A stretch of DNA of 64,000 bases from Melampsora larici-populina 98AG31 (Eukaryota; Basidiomycota; Pucciniomycetes; Pucciniales; Melampsoraceae). This document shows positions 34,561-47,326 of the stretch, piece after piece. Position 1 is the stretch's first letter; each line of letters starts with the position of its first letter. The notes under the pieces were generated by a model that made no database searches, was not told where the DNA came from, and saw only the letters and a list, made by a program, of their open reading frames with translations. Both the position numbers and the translations under genes were made by a program. The DNA lies in NCBI RefSeq assembly GCF_000204055.1, contig NW_006768779.1, positions 772,350 through 836,349 of the forward strand, in the 5' to 3' direction.

Positions 34561-34671
34561 CCCTTGCCTAACACATTTTGAGCTCAAAATCAAAGAATAC
34601 TGTTGCTCTTGAGATGAACTACCCAAGTTTGACCCAAATCACCATCAACTTTGTCTTCCAGCTTCAACACA

Positions 34672-34712
34672 TTTGACCATATGACCATTTGACCATTTGA
34701 CCATTTGACCAT
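34672..34712 (+). repeat. 9-bp tandem repeat
   Basis: Four to five copies of TTTGACCAT/TGACCATAT in a row. Simple minisatellite inside the repeat-rich stretch. Confidence 0.85.
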
Positions 34713-35299
34713 ATTCCAAATGCCTGTATTTCTCTTGCTTTCAGAATTGTGAGAGTGCATGTCTCATAACATTCTATCAGTATCGTAACTACAACATTAA
34801 CCTTGTGGCCAATCTTTCATAGCTTTCAGAGCTCATTACCGCCAATACATTTTCTGGACTTATGGTTTTGCCTATGGGATATGACAGATTTCCAATTGAT
34901 CATATGGCTGCTATACTTTGTTCATTCAAGGTTTTCTGCAAGCCTCAAGGACTTGAACTGAAGGTTTCACCGCTTGAGCCAAAGAACCATAATTGACTTG
35001 AGAGAATGCTGTTTCAGTCATCAGAATGATTCTTGTCATGATCTTCAAGGGAGATGGATGTACTACGTCCATCTGGAAGCGGAGAGGCACTCGCATTTTA
35101 AGAGCGAGGTGTTGTGTGTGAACAAATAGGTAGACAACTTTAGTGGATGAATGTGATATTGTGGAATTTTGGACTTGCAATATAATTATCTTCTGACCAA
35201 TGTGAAGATTTCTCAAAGATTCCAATCTTCTGGAAATACCTTGTATCTGCAACCGTAAGAAGCTGCTTTCCACAGGCAAGTGAAAAGGTCAGAATGAAT

Positions 35300-37371
35300 C
35301 CTGGCTCTGAGGATCAGAATGACTCCTGCAGCTTCAAGGCAATCAAGTCAGAACATTCATGAAGAGCTCCTACAGATGTATGAAGTCTGTCAATACAGAA
35401 TTGAACTACTAGATGCCACATAGTCTGAAATGTTACTTTCCAAAAATGACCAATTTTTTTTGCTCAATTATGTGCTTCACAGGCCCCTTACCCTGATCAG
35501 TATAAAAAACCTTATTTGTCAGTCTTATTGCACTATTTTCATGCTTAACTGTGTTTCTTCGGTGCAACATTGACTAGCTTGTACACCAAACAAATAAAGT
35601 GCTTTTAAATTTGGGCTATATCTATAAGTCTATCATCTATTACAATCAGATTTGATCCTATTGGTCTTTACAGGGGAAGAATGGAATGATAGGAGTCTAA
35701 AAGTTGATGAGTCCACAGAAAGATGATCATGCAAGAGAAAGATTGGAACAGAGGAACTCCAAGAGGAGACAAAGATGATGGAAAATGTACATTACTTTCC
35801 AACCTGTGCTCGAGTTGATTCTTTGTGATCTTGCTTCCCTAGTGGCTGTCTTCATCTCACAGTGTACAAGATTTATAACAAGGAAAGATAAACACTGGTC
35901 TTGTAAGCTCAAGAGGAGAATCCAGTCATTTAACAGGGGGCTTCACCATATTCATCTCTTGGAGAAAGGGATATCCATTTTTTCACAAGACAGTTGTCAA
36001 AGGGGAGAGCAGCTCAACAATTAAACATGGCAGTCTTAGTCAAAGGATAGGTGGAAGAGAAATTTTGGAACATACTCCAACTGAGATGACTGTAAAACAT
36101 GTATTGTCCAGGTATTTTGCCTGTCAATTGCATTGACAGAGGGTAAAGCCAAGAATGTGTAACAATCCTGCCTGAAAAAGTTTCTGGTCCATTTTCCCTA
36201 GGTTGTTTTGGGGAAAAATTTCCTCTTCAGCACCTAATTTTCAGCAATTTTGGCCTTTATAGGTCCCCTAGAAATTGTAGCAAAACTGAATTCAATGATT
36301 GCTGAGACCAAAAACAAGCATCAATTCCAGTATCATCCTCAGTCCCCATCTGAGCCTTAGCTAATCAGCTGACCACTTAATAAGGTGCTAATGTAATGAT
36401 CACATATCATTACAAGCATACTACATCACTACAAACATACAGACCTCAGATAAATAACCTCTAGACTTGACATTGTTGTTTTTCTTCTCACTCAAAGCTC
36501 CACATGGAACTGGATCCTTAGGGAATTGAGACTGATATCTTATCTCATATTCTTTGGAGTCAGAAATAAATAGTACACACTTTGGTTCTAGACTTCAAAG
36601 TCCACTTTGTGGCATTAGATCAGATGTTCCCTCCAAGAGAATCCCCTTCCTTCAAACATCCTTTTAGTGAGGACTATGGTCCTTTACAGCTAAGTCTGAA
36701 AATTTGATGGCTGCCCCAGATCTTTGTGAAAAAATATCTCTCATTTGTCCTTGACATATTTTGATAACACTCAATGAGCACATTGCAGCTGTCTAAGTAT
36801 CATGGGTGAGCATTAAAGTTTAGTGGTGCATCATTTTGTCAAAAGGCAAGATTTGGTTTGGCAGGTGATATTACATTGTTGACTTTACCCACTGTATGAT
36901 ATCTCATCAGAAATTTATCTCCCCACCCTTTCTATTATACAAGTTTTAAAACTCCCTTGGTGACCAGGGGTACCTTATCATGGGAACAGCAACTGTATTG
37001 TACAGCTGCAGCATGAACTTTTGTATACAGGAATTTTAAAAGGTTCAGAAACAGTCTGGTGACTTTTAGCCGCAGCCATTGAACAATGGTAACCACATAT
37101 TTGAATCAAAACTTTGTGTCACCTTGGATTTTTCTTTGCAATTTGCTTCTTGGAATCATATCCAATCTTCAAAGAAGTGTTTTATTGGGGTCTCATTTCA
37201 AAATATAACAATTATTGGTTTTGCATGTGGTTTAACTAGATTGGTCAACCTGACTGATTTTGCCTCTCAAATATAAATTTCATCTTCCCACAAGTAGAAA
37301 ATCCTGATCTATTCAGTTTCTGAGACTCAATCCTGTCGATTAAATCTCTTCTTTATCAAATTTGAATCACT
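35300..37371. other. repeat-rich stretch, no supported gene
   Basis: Only short open frames without motifs (for example 35785-36024 and 37079-37276). Sequence character resembles decayed transposons. Confidence 0.5.
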
Positions 37372-38568
37372 ATGCATTCACCCTTTTACAGAACCTTACT
37401 TCTCTTGGTGCACTTCCATTTTACCTTTGATGGTTGTAAGTCACTTTCAAGGAGAGACCTGCAAGGTTAGCCGGATTTGATTCCCCTTATCATGATGATT
37501 TTGTACCAACTCACTCCCTTTTCAAAATGTGCTTGATTCTGCTGGGCCACTTTGATCAGGACTTGTACCTACCTTTGGTGAGGTCCAAATCTTCAAAGGA
37601 GTAGATGCTAGGGGATATGTACCAGATTTGCAGGGAGTCCAGATACCCCTTCAGGACCTTCGTAAACTTCAGAAAGAACCTGACCTCAAGACACAAGGAT
37701 TCACTTATGTTTTGCGTGAATTTCCTTCAGATGCTTTGCATCTAGATGCATTTTCTGATGGGTATACAAAATTATTGGAAAGAGATGCTATAGCTCTGGT
37801 GAAAGAACTGTAAGTAACACAACTCAATCTATGATTGAAAAGGACAGGAAAAAGAAGGCTAATCTTCTTGCTCGACTTAGAACAAATTCACACTTAGCAT
37901 TCTGTGTTTCACGTGGCCATAGAGGCAAAGACCCAACCACAGCCTCAGAGAAGCCAACACGTGGAATACACTCTGACATGTCATCAATTGGGGCCAAATT
38001 TATCAAAGAGAACTTTATAACCACAAGACTTAAAGCTTTGAATGATGCAAAAGCAAATGAATTTCTGGAGGAAATGAGGCAGGGAAACCATGTGGTGATA
38101 TTGAATGTATGGAGACCAATCCAACAGGTTGAACGTGATCCTCTAGCCATTTGTGATTGGACAACAGTTTCAGATGAAGATCATTTGGACTTTGGTCATC
38201 ATCCCATGGAAGCAGATAATGCAATTCAAGCCTGGAGCTATAACAAGAAACAAAGCTGGTATTATTTACCTCAACAACAACCAAATGAGGTCTTTGTCTT
38301 TGTACAACATGATAGTGCAGCACCAGATGGCCATGGAATGAATGTACCACATGCCTCTCCTGTATTACTAGGCACACCTGAAGATACAGATCATCGACTA
38401 AGCTATGATTTTAGAATTGCAGCAATTGTGGGTCCAGAGTTTGAGCTTGTTCATAACAGTAAAAGTAAAAATAAAAGAAAAAGAGAAAGCAAAGTCAGAA
38501 GTTTTTTTGAAATCACAAAATCAATCTTCAGAAACCCAATGAGAAGAAAGAACCCAGATATCATATGA
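37372..38568 (+). CDS. CmcJ/AsaB-like hydroxylase/desaturase (non-haem Fe, 2-oxoglutarate oxygenase-like)
   Basis: Three exons: 37372-37465, 37560-37809, 37881-38568; 343 aa. The core is typical of the fungal CmcJ/AsaB/NvfI-like family: DLRKLQKEPDLKTQGF, TKLLERDAIALVKEL, a possible Fe-binding HSD (GIHSDMSS), NVWRPIQQVERDPLAICDW, QSWYYLPQQQPNEVFVFVQHDS, and PHASP followed by YDFR. Family members act on small molecules, often in secondary metabolism; the substrate here is unknown. The first exon (MHSPFYRTLLLLVHFHF) is hydrophobic and could be a signal or anchor, but its assignment rests on phase and an ATG only. It is surrounded by repeats and has no other biosynthetic gene nearby. A basic C-terminal tail (KSKNKRKRESKVR) is unusual. 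Confidence 0.78.
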
Positions 38569-40964
38569 AGCTGGCATAGCCTGTATGAAATGATTGTGAT
38601 TCTGTGTGACTGTGTATATTTCTTAGTCTTCATTTCTTTATTTCAAATTGTTAAGATTTTTCATTCATTGTCTCTGTAGCACATGATGTTCTCTTGTCAC
38701 TATATAAAACCAAAGTGGGATCTGATATTTCTCAATATTGATGAGAAAAATTGTACATAGGCAATTATTTCAGTAAAGATCAAAGTTGAAAACTCATCCA
38801 AATCACAAATCAAAGTGGTTTTGGGGTTCTATCATTGATGGCTATTCAGAATTACCCTCCACAGAGCATTTTTCAAAATCAATTTCTTTTGACTATTTCT
38901 GGTAGCAAGCCAAAGTCTAATGGACATGTATTTTTGGGTGTTATTACAGAATCACTGGTCTATGTTTTGTGATGCTTCCCTCTTGGCACTATAACAGGAT
39001 TGTGGCGTGAGACACCAAACATGAAGAGAATCTCAGTACATTTGTCAATCTCATGCAAGCCCTCAATTCTCAACATGCTGATGACCCCAGGCTAATCTTG
39101 AGATCCCTCCATGAAGAGTATCTCACATTGAGACTTTTGAAAATGATTGGACAGCTGTTTTGGTCTTTCTATGTTGAAGAATGAACTTGAGAGCTTTACA
39201 AAGGAGACTGACAGTCTCACTACCTGAAATGCAATATTCTCTGAGCAGAAACAAAAACCAGGGTATACAAAAATATCACAATGTCAGGAAGAGAGCAAAC
39301 ATACCAAAAAATGTGTCTTGATCCCAGCTTTTGGACAACATGTTGGCATTTTTGGCATCCATCTTGGTTATTGTACTAACAATTAAACTTTATAATTATC
39401 AAGCAACAACATGTGACGAATGCTAAGATTGGGGCTTTAAATGTCAACACAGTATTTTGAACTCTAGCAAACACCCATAGGTTTGCATTTGCACTTAAAG
39501 GCTGTTGATGTTCTGTATTTAAATTGACCAAGGATTTCTCTGGCTATATGTGCAGAATGTTCAAAGATAGGATGTTTTTTGACCAGTTGAAGTTTAATTT
39601 GCTCAACAAGATACTTAGACAGGGAGATGGGCTTAGTGATTCACCAAGCAGCAAGGGGTTTGGTCCAGAACTGTCAAATATGTGGTGCTTGAAGATTTAG
39701 AAATGCTGGCTTGACAATATCAGGACCAAATTCCAGTATGTGCTACAGGCAGTCATTAGTTTTGATGGTTTATTGTCAGTACATTTGTCAATGTAGCCTC
39801 TGAAAATACAAAACAAATACTCAGATTGAACTTCTACACGCTGAAGAACAAGAAAGATAGCATGATTTTATTTGATGTGGATTTGTAATGACGCAATAGA
39901 GCAGAAGAATACCTGGACAGATAGCTGTAGGACATGAGCTCTATGAAAAGAATCAAATAGAAAGATGAACACTTGGTGGAAGAGATCAATGTCTTATAAC
40001 CTGCAGTAGTACAGGGAGTAAGAGAACAAGAAGAACTATTTGTGCTTGTGAGCACAATTCCCATCATTATTGAAAGTGGAATTTTCCAAAATTTGTGTTT
40101 GTCAAGATCTGTTTACTTCTTCCTTGTGATACTTCAAATGCTTCAATTGTTTGCAATATTCATGTCTTCAATGTCATGATTCATATTGTGAACCTTTTGA
40201 TTGGTATTGCCTGGTCTTTTGGATTATGAAACCAGAAATGGAGCATTAGATAACTCTTTTGAATCATTTTGAACAATGAAAAGAATCATCAAAAACACAG
40301 TAACAGACACTAAATGAAGTTTAAGAGTTCATCAGAATCAGATTTTGACTTCACCTGCCCATCACACAGGGTCAGATTTGTTCAAACCATTCTTAATTTT
40401 TGGACGTGAGATGTCAATTGTACTCAAGTTCTTCAGCGCATGGGTAATAAAGATTGTGTTCAATCGTGACAGGAGGCTTTATGATGATTACAATCAGTTG
40501 GAGAGTTTTGAGTGAAAGCCCTACTTGAACTCAAAATGATTTGCTTCTCTAGAGCCACCTTTCTTGTAATGCAGCCAGGGATACTTATCTATAATTCACC
40601 CATCATTTCTTCTCTTTTTGATTGTGAATGATAAACAAGTGAGCTTGTTACAGGCTATATGTGATGACTTCTTGGTAAAGATAATTTATAGGGTATGATG
40701 TCATGTGTGATTAATAACTCCGACTTTTTATTTGAATCTGCTTGAATTGATCTTGAAGTTTCCCGATTTCTCAGATCGATCGATCCTAACATTCGGAATT
40801 GGTTTTTGACTTGCAAAATGAATTTCAAGATCACAACGATGAGAATTCAAATCGATTGAACATCAAACTTCATCTCAGCTAGTGTTTGAAGCGAATACCA
40901 AACTCTCAACTCTAAACAATCGAACACACTCAAGTTTCAATCGAACTCGGGATTATCATTCTCG
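38569..40964. other. repeat-rich stretch, no supported gene
   Basis: No coding motif seen on either strand. The last 250 bp are probably the OMA1-like promoter and leader. Confidence 0.5.
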
Positions 40965-42833
40965 ATGGCATTCTCAACTTATCACAAATGGTTTATCAAA
41001 CTAACAAAAAACAATAAATCATCTAATCTCATCAAATCAAATCAAAGCTTTATTCAAGAAACACGTTCAAATCAATTCAGGAATCCATCGAATAAACCTT
41101 CAACTTTATTAAACACAAAGCTTCATCAAACAACTTCAGTTAAACCTCTCTACCTATCTCAATTTCATTTCACATTTCAACCCTTCAGATCAAATGGAAC
41201 AATCATTCGTAGATTTCGTGCAACCCCTCCAAAGAAAGACGTAAGTTACATTCTCAAAATCTACACAGAAATCAAATAAGAATCAAATCTAAGTAGACTT
41301 TAAGTGTTTTTCTTTGGGTTTCTAGATCTTTGGCTTTGGAGTCTTTTCATGCTCAGTACCAATGTTTAAATCATATTTATTATCATTAACAAGAGCAACC
41401 TTATTAATCTTACCATTTTGGTATAGATGGAGATTATCAAAACATTTCCCTAGAGCCTCTAGAACTTTATTAACCATACCGATCTTTACAATCTGTTTAA
41501 TCATTGCAATCGGTATAGATCAAAGTCAACGAACCTCACGTTGGAGATTATTATTGATGACCGAATCAGAAGAAGTAGAATGGTCACATCGAAGATTTGA
41601 AGAAGTTTTAAATACAGAATCTAAATCGATATTAAATCAACAAGATCATCGAATCAAACTAATTAAAAAGATTTGTGATCGATTGATCACAGCACTTGAA
41701 ATCGAAACTCCAATCTCAGCCGCTACTTGGCCTAGAGATGAAATCGGAATCAAACAAAGAATGAAAAGGATCGAAGCTAGGAATGGAGTGAAACCTTCGG
41801 CTACTACTGGTTCTTCTCTGATGCCTTGGAAACCTGAAACGAGTAATCCGGAAAAGATTTTAGAGACTAGGGATTGGGATCTCTTTGTGATGTGAGTCCT
41901 TGCCTTTGAGTATTTGATTGTTTATCTTTAGACTGATTGAACGGTCTGTCTGGCTTCCTTTGGATAGTGATTTGCCTAAGATTAATGCATTTGTTTTACC
42001 AACCAAGGAAATCTTTGTTTATTCAGGTCTATTAGATCTCTTGGATGAAGATGAATCTCTTACAGCCGCAATCATTGCTCACGAGGTCTTTTAAGTCTCC
42101 TTCCTCACTACACTTTTTTCAATCGAACTCATTTACCTTTCTCTTCGATTTTGACTCTGATAGATCTCACATGTCATTGAAAGACATGCAGTCGAAAACA
42201 TGGGATTCTCAGCTTTATCTGCAGTAGCATTTGATGTGATCAGAGGAATCTCATTTGCTTTAACCATTAGTTTCCCAATCGTTTCAGATGGATTAGCCAC
42301 TATGATTAATTATTTGAATAATGTAGTGGCAGAAAGAGCTTATAGTAGGAAATTAGAAACGGAAGCTGACGAACTTGGACTCTTGGTTTGTTTATCCTAT
42401 TCTCTTTCTCTCTCCACATTTTATTTTTGACAATATTAATGCAACTTTTATATAAAAACCGCAATAGATTATGGCTAGAGCTGGATATGATCCACGTGCT
42501 GCATTAGCATTATGGGGTTTATTAAATGAAGTTGAAAATGAACAAAAAGAAAGAGGTGAAGTGAATTGGTCAGATAAAGTTCCTTGGACACGAACTCATC
42601 CTACTGGTCAAAATCGTGAAACGGTAAGTGTTTTGAAATCATTCAGTTTCTTCCTTTCCTCTCTCTGTTATTTCATAGATAGGATGTAGCGTTGATTTAT
42701 TTTTGGTTGTTTTTTTGATTAGGCTATTAGGAAAGCATTACCTAAAGCTATGAAAGTTTTTAATGATTCAATTAAACATCCTAAAGATTCAACCTCGATT
42801 AAAAATGAAACTAATCTGAAACTTGCAACATAG
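40965..42833 (+). CDS. OMA1: OMA1-like mitochondrial M48 metalloprotease
   Basis: Six exons: 40965-41240, 41326-41891, 41968-42085, 42164-42385, 42468-42623, 42723-42833; 482 aa. The N-terminus is rich in Lys/Arg/Ser/Asn and almost without acidic residues, as a mitochondrial presequence; a hydrophobic segment LLTIPIFTICLIIAIGI follows (residues about 155-170). The zinc site HEISH (AAIIAHE + ISHVIERHA) is formed across an intron, with the third ligand expected in ETEADELGL. Also seen: NAFVLPTKEIFVYSGLL and MARAGYDPRAALALW, typical of the Oma1 branch. OMA1 is the stress-activated inner-membrane protease that cleaves OPA1/Mgm1-type and misfolded proteins. All motif residues are intact. Confidence 0.9.
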
Positions 42834-44396
42834 AAGAACTTGAAATTGTGTAAACATAATGATAATCTTAATAATTACAATAAAGGATTGGTTAATCTCT
42901 TTTGGATCTTTTTTTTTCTGATTTTCTTTTATGTAGGATATAGAATTGATTTTCCTTTTTTTTCTTACATCATCAACAACTGAGTTAACTTTTGTGTATT
43001 TTGATTTGATTTGATTTGATTTATGTAACATTTGTGTTGTTTTTGTTTGGTTATTACAAAATTGAATGTAATTTATTTTTCTATCAATTAATAAATCCAA
43101 ACTCTTCAAGACCAAGTCAAATGTCAGCCCTAAGCCCTATTACTAGTACCAAAGCCTCCTGTCTTGCAACAATAAAGCATTTGTTCAAAGGTCAATTAAC
43201 TGAAGTCAGTGCTCATTTGATCACACTCCTTCATTGATAACTTGGTTTAGAACCTTTAACCAAAGCTCTTGTGTGCTCAATAAACTTTGTTTATCAAGGA
43301 AACCTGATTCCTTAGTGGTTTACTTTCCCAAAAGACACTAGTAGCTCACATTGAAGAAGATAACAAGAATCCAATTATCAATCATTTGTAAAAATCTTGG
43401 ATACTCAATTTCCTGTTTACCTTGGCTCTGAGTCTTGCCAATACATTTCCACACTGAGGTTGTTAATCAGTACTGGCAGCTCACAATTTTCATGAAAACA
43501 GACCAAAGTGTTTCCAAACTTCAAGTTAACACAAATCAATTCTTGACCAAGCAGGGTCAAGGCTTGAAATTGAACAAGGGACTTGAATCTAACATTGATT
43601 AAATAAAATCCCTTGGAGGTGGGTACCTTGGCATTTTCCTTGGGAGGAAAAACCAGCAGACAGATATCTGAAATCTAGTCCTCCAAAATCTGCTATCTGG
43701 TAAAATATGGTGGACCTTTTGTTGGCCAATTTGGTCTGCCAGCAGTGGGTCTGACTCTGGAATCTGGTAACCTGTGCTATCCAGTACAAAAGATCAAGCG
43801 CACCAGATTCAAGCCTGGGCCAACAATGCAGCACTCTGCAACACACATATTTGCAGCTGTGTTGCACCCCAACAAGCAACAAAAGGTAGCAACTCATGCT
43901 GTGTTGCACAAAGTGCTGCAACATCACAAAGTAAGGCTAGGTTGTGCAACACCTTGTCCTCCACCAAGGCACAATGCAACATATGCAACAACGCCAAAAA
44001 AACTGGAATCCTATTTTTTTAATTATAATTTGATTTATTTTGACTACATTGATGTTTAATTTATTAATGATCTGCAAATTCTGCCAGTGAAAATAAATTT
44101 TAAAGGAGTGAAACATAAATGTACAAAATCATTTTCAAACTTTACAAATCTTACAACTCAAAACAAACACCCCTTCTCATAATTTTACACTCTTTCTAAA
44201 CTTGTACATCTATTCTTGAAAACCCTATATTTCTCAAAACTTCCAACCAATTTCTTTTTGAATGCTTTGAAACAAACCAAAAACTTGAATAAAAAAATCA
44301 CATAATTAAATAAAATAAAAAACTTTTGCAAAACAAAAATCATGTGATGATCATGATTTCTTTTGTGTTTTAAAAAATCATTTTTCATTCTTGTTT
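42834..44396. other. intergenic with TGCAAC-rich repeat
   Basis: The 3' flanks of OMA1 and PEX5. 43790-43990 is unusually rich in TGCAAC/GTTGCA words and resembles 58130-58560 in composition. No gene. Confidence 0.5.
43790..43990. repeat. TGCAAC-rich segment, first block
   Basis: Dense TGCAACA/GTGTTGCA words, with a CAAGCCTGGGCCAACAA stretch also found, slightly changed, near 58175 (CAACCCTGGGCCAGCAACA). Probably fragments of the same dispersed repeat. Confidence 0.5.
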
Positions 44397-47326
44397 TCAA
44401 TTTTTCAATAAGAAAAACTTTTGACGAAATTGATTTAAATCTTTACTTTGACAAGATTCCATTAAATCGATCCTTTGAATCCTATTCACAAACAAACAAA
44501 CAAAGCAAAAAACAATCAATAAATCTAAAGAACCAAGACTTTAAAAAGTTCAATTCATCAAAATCACTCACAAAGAACAATTGATTTCCAAGGTTTGCCA
44601 AAGTACTTCACTAGTCACTCCACTCGAACCTTGATCTTCGACCTGAGTTTCTAATCCAATCAAAAGATGTTCAATAGATTCCATATAATTACCTAAATTG
44701 ATTAAAGAGATTGATAAATTATATCTAGCTCTAACATAACTAGGTAAAAGTTCTAATGCTCTCAAATAATACCTATAAAAACCCATAACATTTGTATTGA
44801 CAGAAAAATTAGATTTTATGTTTGAAAAAAAACAAGATCAGAAAAAGAAGAAGAATCACTCAACTCAATAGCTTCATCAGCTTTTCCATTATTAGCTAAA
44901 GTAGCACCTAACCTATTAAACAAAATCGGATCTGATGGTCTAACCGATAAAGCCGTACCAAAACAATCACTTGCTTTTTCATATTCTTCTTTTCCATTAA
45001 ACAATACACCTAATGCGATTTGTAAATCTTCATCTACAGTTACACATCCTTCTTCTCTACCACCTAATCTTGCTAAACTTAATAAAGTTTCAATCAAATT
45101 CGAATATCTTGCTTCTATCGATTCTTCTTCTTCTTCTGCTTCTTCTTCTTCTTTCATATGTCGCAAACCACTCATGTTGATCACATTGGAATATTTGTTA
45201 ATCTTGGACATCGTATCTTCTGTCCATCTTTCCATCTCTCTTAATGATTCACTCTTTCGATTCTCATTACTATAACTGATTGATAAGGCTAATCTAGCAT
45301 CCGATAAGTTGGGATCAAGTTCAAGTGATCGTTTCAAAGCTGCAATAGCTAATTTTTCTTGTTCATTAGCCTGTTGTCTTAATCCTAATTCATACCATGC
45401 TTGTCCTGAAGTCGGTTCATCTAACACTTTTCCTTCTTGTTCTAATACTGATTCAAGTAGTCCACCTCCAATCAAATCATGATGTGAATGATGATGAGTA
45501 GTATTCATCTCAGATCTCATAGATCTTTGTCTTCTAAATTTATAATCCGTTTCAGATTCGATTTGATCAATCAATCGAAATTGAGCTTCTACATCAAAGG
45601 CTTCTGTCCAATCTTCTTGTAATACATCCCATTCTTGTTGTTGTGCAGATGGAATGATATGTTGTCTCCTGATCCGTTCAGCTTCGATTTCAGGAATCGT
45701 TAATGGTCTTCCAAACATTCCACTAATATCATTAAGTTCATAATCATCTTCTAATTCTTCATTCCATAGCTCACTCGCTCCTGGTACTCTTGTTTCTGCC
45801 ATCATCCTTTCGTATTTTGGATCATCAACTTTACTGGCTGCATTTAAAATTTCATCAATACCAACGGGCGGTCTGTTACTTCCTCCTTGTTGTTGATCAT
45901 CTGATGTAAGTCTGGTCGATATATCTTCAAGGGTAGTTTGATCATTAAAACTACTATCAGGTAAAATATCAACTATCGCTTCAGACTGATATCCGAATCC
46001 ACCATCACCTTGAAAAGCATTCATCTTTTTTCGAAGTTCTCGAGCTTGATCATCGGCTTCATAAACTTCATTCATCTCATTCAATCGATCATCCAAATCC
46101 TTCTTAGCAGACACTAAAGCTTCTTCTAACCTCTGTTCCGAACTTGATCCATTAAGATGGTTTTGATTCAAACTTAATCCCGAAGTCATCGAAGTCATAC
46201 GATCTTCATAATCATTAGCCCATACTCCTCCCATTCCTCTATGATCTATGGATTGATCGATTTGAGGAGCTTTACCCTTCAAAGAGCTTGTAGAAGTTTG
46301 TTCGATCATTCGATCACCTTCTACTTTCACTTCACCATCTCTTAATTTCTTCATCAAATTCATAAAACTACTTTTTTCAAACTTATTGATCGTTTCAATC
46401 TTTGAACCTTGATCGATATCTGTATGAGTTTGTTTTTCGGCTCTTTGACGAGATTGAATGGTTTCGATTAACGAACCAGCTGTAAGAGCAAGTACATCAT
46501 GAGATTCATTTGGAGTGATTGAATTGATTACATCTTGAGAAGTCTTGGTTATACTCGAAGGCGTTTTTTCTAATAAAGATTGATCCAGTTTATGGAAGAC
46601 TGATTCCCATGATTCTTTATCGATTGATAATTGGCGAGTATCGTGAGCTAGGAGAAGATAAAAGAGACCATATTAGAGTCCTGTGATTATACATTGATGA
46701 GGAGTGATGTATGCTTACTTTGATCAAGATTCGTGATGCGTGGTTGATGATAATTGAATGATTGAGGAGATATAAGATGATTTGGAAATAAGTTTATTTG
46801 AGGTTGGTTGAGTGAATGAATCAAACGAGGATTATAAGATCTAGTTGTATTCAACTGAGTCTTGGAAGACTTGGCTTGAGATTCCGATTCCGATTGAGAG
46901 ATGAATTGATTTTGCCATGGCTGATGATGAGTTTGTACACTAGGTGCTGCAAGAGAGACAGAGAATGAGTACACTGAATATAAAAAGTTATCAAATGAAC
47001 TGACTTCTTTGATGAGCTTCTAGATAAGCTTTTGACCAATCTGGAATGAGATGATTAGGATGAGAAGTTGAAGGTGTTGGTGTAGATGTTTGATGAAATG
47101 ATAGTTGATGATTTAAATTAGATTTAGGATTATAGAATTGAGATTGTTCTTGATTAAAACTAATGAGTTCTTGTTGTTGTTGAGAATTAGTTGAGATTGT
47201 TTGATGTTCTTGTGAGATTGACGATTGTTGATCAAAGTGTTTTATAAAGGATTTGATTGGGTTTTCTCTACCACAATTTAATTCTGATGAAGATGATTGA
47301 AGTATTGATGGTATACTACTACTCAT
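44397..47326 (-). CDS. PEX5: peroxisomal targeting signal 1 receptor PEX5
   Basis: Five exons: 47326-47005, 46946-46719, 46647-44865, 44772-44572, 44481-44397; 872 aa. PEX5 carries PTS1 cargo to the peroxisome. Near the N-terminus Cys18 sits in LNCGRENPIKSF, the conserved ubiquitinated cysteine plus NPL-like context. Several WxxxF/Y motifs for PEX14/PEX13 docking follow (DWSKAY, PWQNQF, SWESVF, DWTEAF). The C-terminal third has TPRs: SGQAWYELGLRQQANEQEKLAIAALKR-like units, VDEDLQIALGVLFNGKEEYEKA, and GKADEAIEYYLRALELLPSYVRARYNL. An acidic run EEEEAEEEEE interrupts the TPR array. The last exon adds IQRIDLMESCQSKDLNQF, as in family ends. Its donor at 44571 (GTGAGT) is needed, otherwise the protein would stop early at CSL. 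Confidence 0.92.

Noticed and set aside
37810..37847. A 38-nt intron in the CmcJ-like gene
   Set aside because: A later acceptor at 37880 gives a 71-nt intron of normal size and restores the family's VKELT start of the next segment.
41322..41504. Minus-strand open frame over OMA1 exon 2
   Set aside because: Antisense shadow of a well-supported exon.
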